Notes under the pieces: model-generated
What the model was told of the DNA's origin: nothing
The model's database searches: none
Seen by the model: only the letters and a program-made list of their open reading frames with translations
Assembly: GCA_903861075.1 (NCBI GenBank)
Contig: CAIOSY010000020.1
Coordinates: forward strand, 1 to 45,666
Direction: 5' to 3'
From: an uncultured Nitrosomonadales bacterium
GTDB taxonomy: Bacteria; Pseudomonadota; Gammaproteobacteria; Burkholderiales; Gallionellaceae
Length of the DNA stretch: 45,666 nt
Shown here: positions 18,284-25,412 of the stretch, one piece after another
How the letters are laid out: the number at the start of each line of letters is the position of its first letter
Numbering within the stretch: position 1 is the stretch's first letter
Program-made: the position numbers and the translations under genes

Positions 18284-19987
18284 ATGGCGTATCCGAAGAA
18301 AATGAGTATAGGTGATTTGCTGATAAAACAACAGATCATCACTTACGACCAGCTTCAGTTCGCGCTCGAAGAGAAGAAAAGAACGGGCCTGAGTGTAGAG
18401 GCTGTGCTGATGGCGCAGGGTATCGTGAGTGATGAGCATATTGCCCAGGCACGCGCTACACAGTTGCGTGTTCCTTATGTTGCGCTAAATTCTTACACGG
18501 TTGATCTCGAGTTTGTGGGAAAACTGCCCGAAGACCAGGCGCGGCGATTGCGTGCTATCGTGTTAGGTGAGCGCAACGGTCTGCTGCTGGTAGGCATGGT
18601 TGATCCTGCCGATTTGTTCGCTTTTGATGAAATAGCCCGTATCGCTCAACGTAATATCGATGTTGTGGTGGTGGCTGAGGGGCAGTTGCTGGCAAGTCTG
18701 GGCAATTATTATCGTCATACTAACGAAATGAGCGGCTTGGCGCGTGAACTCAGTGATGATCTCGGGGATAGTTATATCGATTTTGGTTCGGTCAGTTTGG
18801 ATGCCAGCAGTAAGGAAGCGCCGGTTGTTAAGTTGTTGCAAACACTGTTTGATGATGCCATTCAAGTCCGCGCCTCGGATATGCATATCGAACCGCAGGA
18901 AACAAAGCTGGTGATACGTTTTCGTATTGATGGCGCGCTGCATTTGACAACTGAGGCTGACAGCAAAATTGCCTCTGCGCTGGTGTTGCGTTTGAAGCTT
19001 ATGTCCGGGTTGGATATTTCTGAAAAGCGGTTGCCGCAAGACGGACGATTTCAGATCCAGGTGCAAAATAAAGCAGTCGATGTGCGTATTGCAACCTGTC
19101 CTACCCAATATGGCGAGGCCGTGGTAATGCGTTTGTTGCGTCAGGATGGCGGTATGGTGGGTTTGGATAAGTTGGGTATGCCAGACGAAATGTTGCAACG
19201 TTTTCGCACTATATTGGGGCGCAGTAATGGCATGATACTGGTAACGGGCCCGACCGGGAGTGGCAAGACGACGACGCTTTATTCTGCGCTAGCGGAGATT
19301 AACCGGCTCGATATGAAGCTGATCACCGTGGAGGATCCGGTGGAATACCGCTTGCCGGGCATCAATCAGGTGCAAATCAATGAAAAAATCGGTTTGACAT
19401 TTGCTTCTGTGCTGCGTTCGGCGTTGCGTCAGGATCCTGATGTCATTCTGGTCGGAGAAATGCGTGATGCAGAAACTGCGCAAATTGGTTTGCGTGCCGC
19501 GATGACGGGGCATTTGGTTTTGTCTACCCTGCATACCCGTGATGCGGCGGGCACTTTGTTTCGTCTGGTCGATATGGGAATACAGCGATTTATGGTGGCC
19601 TCTTCCGTGCAGGCCGTTATCGCGCAGCGACTCATCCGGCGTAATTGTGATTATTGCAGTGATCCTTATACGCCTACGCCTCAGGAGGAGGAGTGGCTGG
19701 TGTCGCAGAATTTGAATCGCTTGCAAATGAACGGGATTAAACAGGGACAAGGCTGTTCTCATTGTAAGGGAACCGGATATGCGGGTCGAGTCGGGGTGTA
19801 TGAAATGCTGGAAATGAATCGCGATATGGTGGCGGCGGCAGGAAATGACGATGTCAATCACTTTATAAAAATCGCGGGCGACTATATGCGCGGGAAGACG
19901 TTGAGTGATCATGCGCTCTCGAAAATGCTGCTGGGCCAGACTAGCGTCGCGGAAGTGATGCGTATCAGTAATCAGCTGGAAGATTAA
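18284..19987 (+). CDS. mshE: MSHA pilus extension ATPase MshE (GspE/PilB family)
   Basis: This hexameric cytoplasmic ATPase powers pilus polymerisation. The 567-residue product has an N-terminal MshEN region (about 8-60), a GspE N2 region, and a RecA-like motor with Walker A GPTGSGKTT (322-330), Asp-box EDPVEY (350-355) and a C-terminal zinc tetracysteine (CDYC...CSHC). MshEN normally binds c-di-GMP through two 24-residue RLG...G...Q motifs. Here they run 8-31 and 37-60, and the arginine is serine in both, the glycine is Gln17 in the first, and the final Gln is Lys31 in the first. I chose the ATG at 18284 with AAGGA upstream. mshG follows after 2 nt. Confidence 0.92.
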   Translation: MAYPKKMSIGDLLIKQQIITYDQLQFALEEKKRTGLSVEAVLMAQGIVSDEHIAQARATQLRVPYVALNSYTVDLEFVGKLPEDQARRLRAIVLGERNGLLLVGMVDPADLFAFDEIARIAQRNIDVVVVAEGQLLASLGNYYRHTNEMSGLARELSDDLGDSYIDFGSVSLDASSKEAPVVKLLQTLFDDAIQVRASDMHIEPQETKLVIRFRIDGALHLTTEADSKIASALVLRLKLMSGLDISEKRLPQDGRFQIQVQNKAVDVRIATCPTQYGEAVVMRLLRQDGGMVGLDKLGMPDEMLQRFRTILGRSNGMILVTGPTGSGKTTTLYSALAEINRLDMKLITVEDPVEYRLPGINQVQINEKIGLTFASVLRSALRQDPDVILVGEMRDAETAQIGLRAAMTGHLVLSTLHTRDAAGTLFRLVDMGIQRFMVASSVQAVIAQRLIRRNCDYCSDPYTPTPQEEEWLVSQNLNRLQMNGIKQGQGCSHCKGTGYAGRVGVYEMLEMNRDMVAAAGNDDVNHFIKIAGDYMRGKTLSDHALSKMLLGQTSVAEVMRISNQLED

Positions 19988-19989
19988 CC

Positions 19990-21222
19990 GTGCAGGAATT
20001 TACCTATAAAGGGCGCAATGTTCGCGGTGAGCTCAAAACAGGAATTATGGAAGGGGATCATGCGGGTGTCATCGCGGATCACCTGCTGGGTATCGGCATT
20101 ACGCCGGTAGAAATTACTCCGCTGGTCGAGACCAATCCACTCTCAAGACAGTCAGACTGGTTGCAACGCGTTTTTACCGCACAGCCGATAACACCGATGG
20201 ATGTGATGTTGTTTAGTCGTCAAATGAACACCTTGCTAAAAGCGGGTGTCCCTATTTTGCGTGCCTTGACAGGCTTGCAGGAGTCAACGAAAAACAACAC
20301 GCTGGCTGACTTGTTACAGGATTTGCGTGTCAGTCTTAATAGTGGCCGTGAACTTAGCGCGGCATTGCGTCGCCATCCCAAGGTGTTTTCCACGTTTTAT
20401 ATCAGCATGGTTCAGGTGGGTGAAATGACGGGTATGTTGGATGTGACTTTTGACCGCTTGTATGCGTATCTTGATTTTGAGCGTGATATGAAGGAGCGCA
20501 TCACCACGGCAATGCGTTACCCGATGTTTGTGGTAATCGCCATGGGAATTGCAATTGTGATTATCAATCTGTTTGTGATTCCGGTTTTCGCCAGAGTGTA
20601 CGAAGGTTTTCATGCCGATTTACCCGTCATCACCAAGATGCTTATTGGTTTTTCGGCATTTATGCTCAATTACTGGATACTCATGTTAGTCATGTTGGCC
20701 GCTCTCGTGTTTGGATTCCGCTTCTATATAGGAACGATAGGGGGGCGCTATCAATGGGATAAACGCAAGTTTCGGCTACCCATCGTCGGCGCTATTATTT
20801 TTAAAGCGACACTGTCGCGTTTTGCCCGCAGTATGGCGCTGACCTTTCAAAGTGGTATGCCTGTTTTACAGGGTATGGATGTCGTGGGGATGGTGGTTGA
20901 TAATGCTTTTATGCGTCAACGTATAGATAAGATGCGCGAGGGTTTGGAGCGCGGGGAAAGTATTTTGCATACCGCCGTGGAGGCAAATGTGTTCACCCCT
21001 ATGGTGTTGCAGATGATTGCCGTGGGTGAGGAAACGGGCGATCTTGATGGATTGATGGCTGAAGTGGCCGATATGTATGAGCAGGAAGTCAAATATGAGG
21101 TCTCGACCCTCAGCGCTAAAATTGAGCCCATACTTATCGTGTCGCTGGGCGCTTTGGTGTTGGTGCTGGCCTTGGGTGTGTTTTTGCCTATGTGGGATTT
21201 GGGTAAGGCTGCGATGCATTAA
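19990..21222 (+). CDS. mshG: MSHA platform protein MshG (GspF/PilC family)
   Basis: This inner-membrane platform couples the ATPase to pilin extraction. The 410-residue product has two tandem GspF domains (about 68-190 and 275-395). Each carries the family pattern of FxRQMxTLLKAGVP (first) and FARSMALTFQSGMP (second), and there are three membrane segments (about 172-194, 217-243 and 380-402). It starts at a GTG 2 nt after mshE, so the two are coupled. Together with mshE it forms the motor half of the locus. Confidence 0.92.
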   Translation: MQEFTYKGRNVRGELKTGIMEGDHAGVIADHLLGIGITPVEITPLVETNPLSRQSDWLQRVFTAQPITPMDVMLFSRQMNTLLKAGVPILRALTGLQESTKNNTLADLLQDLRVSLNSGRELSAALRRHPKVFSTFYISMVQVGEMTGMLDVTFDRLYAYLDFERDMKERITTAMRYPMFVVIAMGIAIVIINLFVIPVFARVYEGFHADLPVITKMLIGFSAFMLNYWILMLVMLAALVFGFRFYIGTIGGRYQWDKRKFRLPIVGAIIFKATLSRFARSMALTFQSGMPVLQGMDVVGMVVDNAFMRQRIDKMREGLERGESILHTAVEANVFTPMVLQMIAVGEETGDLDGLMAEVADMYEQEVKYEVSTLSAKIEPILIVSLGALVLVLALGVFLPMWDLGKAAMH

Positions 21223-21306
21223 AAAGCGCTTTTTTTGAGCAGGAATCAGAGTTAAGCGCAATAGCAGCTTTATGCGGTAAAATGCGGGCTGGGAAAAGAG
21301 GACTTT

Positions 21307-21525
21307 ATGCGTCAACATTATCGTTTGCAAAAAACATTCTATCGTATCTGTCTTGTGTCTGAGCATGACAGTGAAACACTGGCTTTGGTGCCGGGATCCG
21401 ATAATGCCCACATGATCTTACAATTGTTGCAGTCGGCCATGCACTTAAGAGAAGGGCAGCGTCTTATTTCCTTTGAATCGGAATTGCGGCATGAGGAAAT
21501 ATTAGTGGAGCCGGAGTCGGATTAG
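21307..21525 (+). CDS. Small soluble protein of unknown function between mshG and mshA
   Basis: I do not recognise this 72-residue protein. It is soluble, rich in Glu, His and Leu, and has no signal peptide, cysteine motif or membrane segment apart from a single cysteine at position 15. GAGG precedes the ATG at good spacing, which supports translation. It lies 84 nt after mshG and 56 nt before a membrane protein. In Vibrio this interval holds mshF and mshB, but no prepilin motif is seen here. A regulatory or adaptor role in the pilus locus is only a guess from position. Confidence 0.6.
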   Translation: MRQHYRLQKTFYRICLVSEHDSETLALVPGSDNAHMILQLLQSAMHLREGQRLISFESELRHEEILVEPESD

Positions 21526-21581
21526 TGATGCGGCTCTTTATGTTGTTTATTCAGGTAAAAGTGCAGCGGTTTTGAAGTCTG

Positions 21582-22178
21582 ATGGCGCTGTTTGCTGGAA
21601 GTGATGGAGTGTGGTCTGTGCTGCTGATTTTGTTGAGTATTTTGTTCTGCCTGGGGCTGTTGTTGGGCGGGTGTCTGATTTTTAAGCCTGTGCTGATGTC
21701 GCGTGCCACGGTGTCGGTCCTACGCCGGGTTTTCATACCCGCTGTCAGTCAGTGGCCTGATCGTATCGTTAGTATTGAACGCGGGTTTTATCGCAATCAT
21801 AAGTTGATGGGCGGGTTGATAGTCGCAGGGGCAATTTACATACTGCTGTTTTTTTCTGTCAGTCTGAGTAATGCGCATCTGATTTCATCCGGGCAGGATA
21901 GCTTGCCGGTTAGTCTGCTGGAAGTGTTGCTTATGACGGCCAGAATTCTTTTTTTATCTCTGGGTGTACTCATTCTTTTGCTGGGCGCTGTGGTTATCTG
22001 GCGCCCCAGTTTGTTGCGCGACATTGAAACAAAAGCAAATCGCTGGGTTTCATTGGGGAGGTTTTTTTCATGGCTCGCAGTATTTGAGTGGGTCGTGATG
22101 CACCATGCAAGAAAGACCGGGGTGTTGCTGAGCCTTTTGAGTCTGGGCGGACTTTTTTTTATCTATCAACCCGCTTGA
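21582..22178 (+). CDS. Four-helix membrane protein with an internal two-helix duplication
   Basis: The 198-residue product has four hydrophobic segments (about 12-34, 77-96, 122-140 and 180-196) and no signal-peptidase site. It contains an internal repeat: GGCLIFKPVLMSR... to ...KLMGGLIVAGAIYILLF (about 29-91) resembles GAVVIWRPSLLRD... to ...KTGVLLSLLSLGGLFFI (about 135-195). Each half is a membrane helix ending in [FR]-P-x-L, an amphipathic stretch with SxxRxF, and a second helix. The start has no clear ribosome-binding site. It sits just before the mshA promoter. I do not know a named family, and it is not recognisably MshF. Confidence 0.65.
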   Translation: MALFAGSDGVWSVLLILLSILFCLGLLLGGCLIFKPVLMSRATVSVLRRVFIPAVSQWPDRIVSIERGFYRNHKLMGGLIVAGAIYILLFFSVSLSNAHLISSGQDSLPVSLLEVLLMTARILFLSLGVLILLLGAVVIWRPSLLRDIETKANRWVSLGRFFSWLAVFEWVVMHHARKTGVLLSLLSLGGLFFIYQPA

Positions 22179-22234
22179 GGCTTGGGCTGCTGCGGAAAAC
22201 AAGGATTTTGTCAAGAGCGAATTTTAAATAATCC

Positions 22235-22262
22235 TTGCTTACTTGTTACTGATGTATATAAT
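22235..22262 (+). promoter_or_regulatory. Putative strong sigma70 promoter of mshA
   Basis: TTGCTT (22235-22240) and a perfect TATAAT (22257-22262) are separated by 16 nt. It would give mshA its own transcript with an untranslated leader of about 100 nt. A terminator at 22829-22856 after mshA completes a single-gene unit. Confidence 0.6.
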
Positions 22263-22279
22263 TCAAAAAGCTGACGAAA

Positions 22280-22295
22280 TCTTACTGCGGTAAGA
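22280..22295 (+). promoter_or_regulatory. Small perfect hairpin in the mshA leader
   Basis: TCTTAC (22280-22285) and GTAAGA (22290-22295) pair around the tetraloop TGCG. CTTTT follows. It lies about 10-15 nt into the predicted transcript. It could stabilise the pilin mRNA or be a weak attenuator. The stem is short and its function is unproven. Confidence 0.4.
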
Positions 22296-22368
22296 CTTTT
22301 CCGAGGCTGTCGACATCTGTTGTCAACTTTTAAATTGGGGCTGCGGCTCTATAACTAGGAGTAAAGTA

Positions 22369-22776
22369 ATGAAAAAACAAAGTGGTTTTACGCTGATCGA
22401 ATTGGTCATGGTGATTGTAATTCTGGGTGTGCTGGCTGCAGTTGCGCTACCTAAGTTTGTCAATCTGGGTGCGGATGCTAAACAAGCCGCGGTTTCAGGG
22501 ATTGCAGGTGCGCTGACATCGGCTGATGCTATCAATGTGTCGGGTTGTGCGATAACCTCAGGGTCAGCAGTAGCAGGTAAGTGTGTTACGGTTGTTAAGT
22601 GTTCCGATTTAGGCGCTCTGCTTTCGCCCGCGATTACTCTTGGTACTGCTACAAGTACGACAGTGCCGTATTTGGCTGCAGATACTGCAGTTCCAAATGC
22701 GTCTGGTAATAGTGCAACGTGTACCCTAAAAGAAGATACTGCTATTGCTACATTTACTGCTACGGCAGCACCTTAA
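22369..22776 (+). CDS. mshA: MSHA major pilin
   Basis: This type IV prepilin is the fibre subunit. The class IVa leader is MKKQSG, cut before F7, with the conserved Glu at mature position 5 (FTLIE) and a hydrophobic helix to about residue 28. The mature protein is 129 residues with four cysteines (in SGCAI, GKCV, VKCSD and ATCTL), enough for a C-terminal disulfide loop. It is rich in Thr, Ser and Ala toward the C-terminus, which would suit O-glycosylation. AGGAG (22357-22361) lies 7 nt before the ATG. It has its own promoter and terminator, as expected for the abundant subunit. Confidence 0.92.
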   Translation: MKKQSGFTLIELVMVIVILGVLAAVALPKFVNLGADAKQAAVSGIAGALTSADAINVSGCAITSGSAVAGKCVTVVKCSDLGALLSPAITLGTATSTTVPYLAADTAVPNASGNSATCTLKEDTAIATFTATAAP

Positions 22777-22828
22777 TCGCTAAAGCCAAATTGGCTTAAA
22801 TTTTAGCTGATTAAAATAAGTGTTTTGT

Positions 22829-22856
22829 AAAACAGGGTGCTTAGGCTCCCTGTTTT
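22829..22856 (+). terminator. Terminator-like hairpin after mshA
   Basis: A perfect nine-base-pair stem is formed by AAAACAGGG (22829-22837) and CCCTGTTTT (22848-22856) around a 10-nt loop. The T run is short, so partial read-through into mshC and the following genes is likely. A smaller stem AAGCC/GGCTT lies just upstream. Confidence 0.75.
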
Positions 22857-22886
22857 GCTGTATCCCGCAAAAAATCTACTTTTTGA

Positions 22887-23351
22887 ATGGATATGACCAT
22901 GCAGAATGCTAACGCTGCATCGCGCAAAAATGCCGGCTACACCCTGATAGAGTTAATAATGACGATTATCATCATAGGGATACTGGCCGCTATCGCTGTG
23001 CCGCGTTTTATTAAACCCAGTGTTTTTTTGATTTCCGGTTTTACTGATCAGGTGAAAGCCACGTTGCGTTATGCCCAGAAAGTGGCAATCGCGCAAAACC
23101 GTTTTGTGTGTGTGGTATTTACAAGTAACAGCCTCACGTTAACGCTGGGCGCGACGGCGAGTTGCGGGACGAACTTGAAATCGCTGACCGGATCGGCCAC
23201 GACGGTGCTCAATGCCCCTGCCGGTCTGGTTTTTTCCACAACCCCCGCTAATTTTAATTTTGATGTGCGCGGTCGCCCGAGTGTCGGGCAGCAGGTGACG
23301 CTCGGCAGTAGCTCGATTACCGTTGAAGCTGAGACGGGTTATGTTCATTAA
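22887..23351 (+). CDS. mshC: MSHA minor pseudopilin MshC-like (GspH/FimT type)
   Basis: The 154-residue prepilin has a leader ending at G17 (NAG|YTLIEL), Glu at mature position 5, and a hydrophobic helix to about residue 42 (IIIIGILAAIAVPRF). Downstream is a compact beta domain with two cysteines (CVVF, SCGT), as in GspH-type minor pilins. Minor pilins of this kind prime pilus assembly. No good ribosome-binding site precedes the ATG at 22887, and in-frame ATG codons at 22893 or 22899 are also possible starts. mshD overlaps its 3' end. The symbol follows gene order. Confidence 0.8.
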   Translation: MDMTMQNANAASRKNAGYTLIELIMTIIIIGILAAIAVPRFIKPSVFLISGFTDQVKATLRYAQKVAIAQNRFVCVVFTSNSLTLTLGATASCGTNLKSLTGSATTVLNAPAGLVFSTTPANFNFDVRGRPSVGQQVTLGSSSITVEAETGYVH

Positions 23352-23916
23352 AAACCAGCAAAATCATCGCGGGTGTTTAACGCCCCAATCAGGTGCCAGC
23401 TTAATCGAGCTGGTTTTATTTATCGTGATCGTCAGCACAGCCCTTGCCTCTATTGTGTTGGTGATGAATCAGGTTACCAAAGTGGGCGCGGATCCTTTGA
23501 GTCGCAAGCAGGCACTTTCGGTGGCATATTCTTTACTCGAAGAAGTGGAATCCAAGGATTTTAGTCCGGCGATGGATGCCTCCGGCGTGCTGTGCGTCAA
23601 TACTCAACCGGTAACAAATGCTAATCGCGCCGCGCAATTGAGTAATTGTGTTGTGCCTTATTACCATCTTGCCAGCGATTACAACGGTTTTACAATGACA
23701 GGCATCACTTCGCTGGCCGGCAGTGCGGTGAGCGGACTCGAAAATTACACTGCCAGTGTGACCGTTACCGGTGTGGCCTCAGTATGGAATGGTGTGCCGG
23801 TCTCGTGTACGATTAACGGAAATACAGTCACGCCTTGTCTGAATCAAATCGATGTGACGGTGACCGGGCCCAATAAAGTATCGATTACGGCGACCGGCTA
23901 TCGAACGGCCTATTGA
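23341..23916 (+). CDS. mshD: MSHA minor pseudopilin MshD-like
   Basis: The 191-residue prepilin has an 18-residue leader ending SG before ASLIEL, with Glu at mature position 5 and a hydrophobic helix (VLFIVIVSTALASIVLVM). The body resembles GspI/MshD proteins with cysteines in VLCVN, NCVV, SCTI and PCLN. I chose the ATG at 23341, which overlaps the end of mshC. A longer frame from 23323 would add six basic residues. It is followed by mshO after 63 nt. Confidence 0.8.
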   Translation: MFIKNQQNHRGCLTPQSGASLIELVLFIVIVSTALASIVLVMNQVTKVGADPLSRKQALSVAYSLLEEVESKDFSPAMDASGVLCVNTQPVTNANRAAQLSNCVVPYYHLASDYNGFTMTGITSLAGSAVSGLENYTASVTVTGVASVWNGVPVSCTINGNTVTPCLNQIDVTVTGPNKVSITATGYRTAY

Positions 23917-23979
23917 TGAATACACAGCGTATTTTGCCCGGATTCTTGTTTTTCGGCCCGCCGGAAGGATAACGCGTTG

Positions 23980-24885
23980 ATGCGAAAACAAAAGATACTC
24001 AAAGTTAAACATGCTGTGTCCGGATTCACCTTAATCGAACTGGTGATGGTGATGGTCATGGTTGCTATCATCAGTGGTATGGCGGCGATTTTTATCAAAG
24101 GGCCGATAACGCAATATATGAGTGTGTCGCATCGCGCCGAATTAACCGATTTGGCCGATACTGCACTGTATAAACTGGCGGGTGATATTGGCGGGGCTGT
24201 GCCGAACAGCATTCGAGTGGGAAATTGTGCGGGGGCGACTTGCCTTGAGTTTTTGCCAAGCAAAGCGGGGGGGCGATATCGGGTTGCGCTGAGTTCAGCA
24301 ACGGGGACGGAAAATATTCTGACTTTTGGCACTGCAAATACGGCCGGTAAATTCGATATCATCGGACCGACGATTACGTTTGCTTCGGGAGATTATGTCG
24401 TTATTGGCACGAACGCGTCGATAAGCTATCCCGATTACGATACGACCAATGCCTTAGGTGTGCTGCGCGCGTACACCGGTGCAGCTTCCAGCGTTCAAAG
24501 CGTGCAAATCGCTGCGCCGCAAATTTCTACGGCCTTTGGTTCGGTATCGCATCATTTTTATGTGATCGATGGCGCGCAACAGGCGGTGACTTATGCGTGT
24601 GAAAATTCAGGGATGAGTAGTGATAAAAAGACCGGACTGGGGCAGCTTAAACGCTACTGGAAATACGGTTTTTATACGACACAGCCCACGGTGCCTATTA
24701 GCGTTCAAGCCCCTGTGCCGCCCAACGCAACCGCTGTGCAGTCAGCAATGCTTATCGATAAGGTGAGTGGTTGCGCAATTAGTTACAATGCGGCGCTTAG
24801 TTTGCTGGATGTGAGGCTGTCTATTACCAGCGGGGGCGAGACGGTTAGTCTTTATCAGCAGATACACGTGAGTAATACGCCGTAG
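23980..24885 (+). CDS. mshO: MSHA biogenesis prepilin MshO
   Basis: The 301-residue protein has a prepilin leader ending at G15 (AVSG|FTLIEL) with Glu at mature position 5, and a hydrophobic helix VMVMVMVAIISG. It is larger than the other pseudopilins, as MshO and GspJ are. Length, the ELTDLADTALYKLAGDI region and position before mshP support the assignment. AAGGA at about 23965-23969 serves the ATG at 23980. A TTG at 23977 is in frame but less likely. Confidence 0.84.
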   Translation: MRKQKILKVKHAVSGFTLIELVMVMVMVAIISGMAAIFIKGPITQYMSVSHRAELTDLADTALYKLAGDIGGAVPNSIRVGNCAGATCLEFLPSKAGGRYRVALSSATGTENILTFGTANTAGKFDIIGPTITFASGDYVVIGTNASISYPDYDTTNALGVLRAYTGAASSVQSVQIAAPQISTAFGSVSHHFYVIDGAQQAVTYACENSGMSSDKKTGLGQLKRYWKYGFYTTQPTVPISVQAPVPPNATAVQSAMLIDKVSGCAISYNAALSLLDVRLSITSGGETVSLYQQIHVSNTP

Positions 24886-24917
24886 GGGGAGACGCGCGCT
24901 ACAGGAAACAAGGAATA

Positions 24918-25403
24918 ATGATGAGTGGAAATTTAAATCGAAAACCGGTAACGCGAAACGGGACGTCGCAGGGCGGCTTTGCACTGATATCGGCGATCTT
25001 TTTGCTGGTAGTGATTGCCGGTTTGGCGACTTTCGCCGTTACGACTTCCACCACGCAAAATCAGGCGCAGTCTATGGATGTTTCGGGTGCGCGCGCCTAT
25101 CAAGCGGCATTAGCGGGTGTAGAGTGGGCGGCTTATAATGTGGGGCAGCAAACCAGCAGTCCGTTAACGCGCTGGTCTCAATGTACCAGTGCTACATTGG
25201 CTGCGCCGACATTAACGACGGTGGCGGTGGGCGGGAATCTTTCCTCGTTTACGGTGAAAGTAGGCTGTTATTCAACTTCTTATGTCGAAGGCGGCACTAC
25301 ACAATGGGTTTATAATGTGACATCAACTGCGTCATTAAACAGTTCGGTGCCGGGTGGCGTCAACTATGTGGAGCAGGTTGCCACGGCGACCTTAATTAAA
25401 TAG
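24918..25403 (+). CDS. mshP: MSHA biogenesis protein MshP
   Basis: The 161-residue protein has a PilX-like N-terminus: a basic region, then GG before FALISAIFLLVVIAGL and a short globular part. There is no Glu at mature position 5, which is usual for MshP and PilX. Such proteins act at the pilus tip or as assembly cofactors. AAGGA at 24910-24914 suits either of two adjacent ATG codons (24918 or 24921), the second having better spacing. It is followed closely by the repeat protein gene. Confidence 0.82.
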   Translation: MMSGNLNRKPVTRNGTSQGGFALISAIFLLVVIAGLATFAVTTSTTQNQAQSMDVSGARAYQAALAGVEWAAYNVGQQTSSPLTRWSQCTSATLAAPTLTTVAVGGNLSSFTVKVGCYSTSYVEGGTTQWVYNVTSTASLNSSVPGGVNYVEQVATATLIK

Positions 25404-25412
25404 GAGCATAAA

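Noticed and set aside
18563-19912. Long minus-strand frames (211 and 207 codons) opposite mshE
   Set aside because: They are His/Arg/Gln-rich mirror frames of a clear mshE coding sequence, with no domain or start signal.
21221-21234. AAAAAGCGCTTTTTT palindrome after mshG as a terminator
   Set aside because: The stem is almost all A:T with a minimal GC centre and would be too weak. It overlaps the mshG stop.
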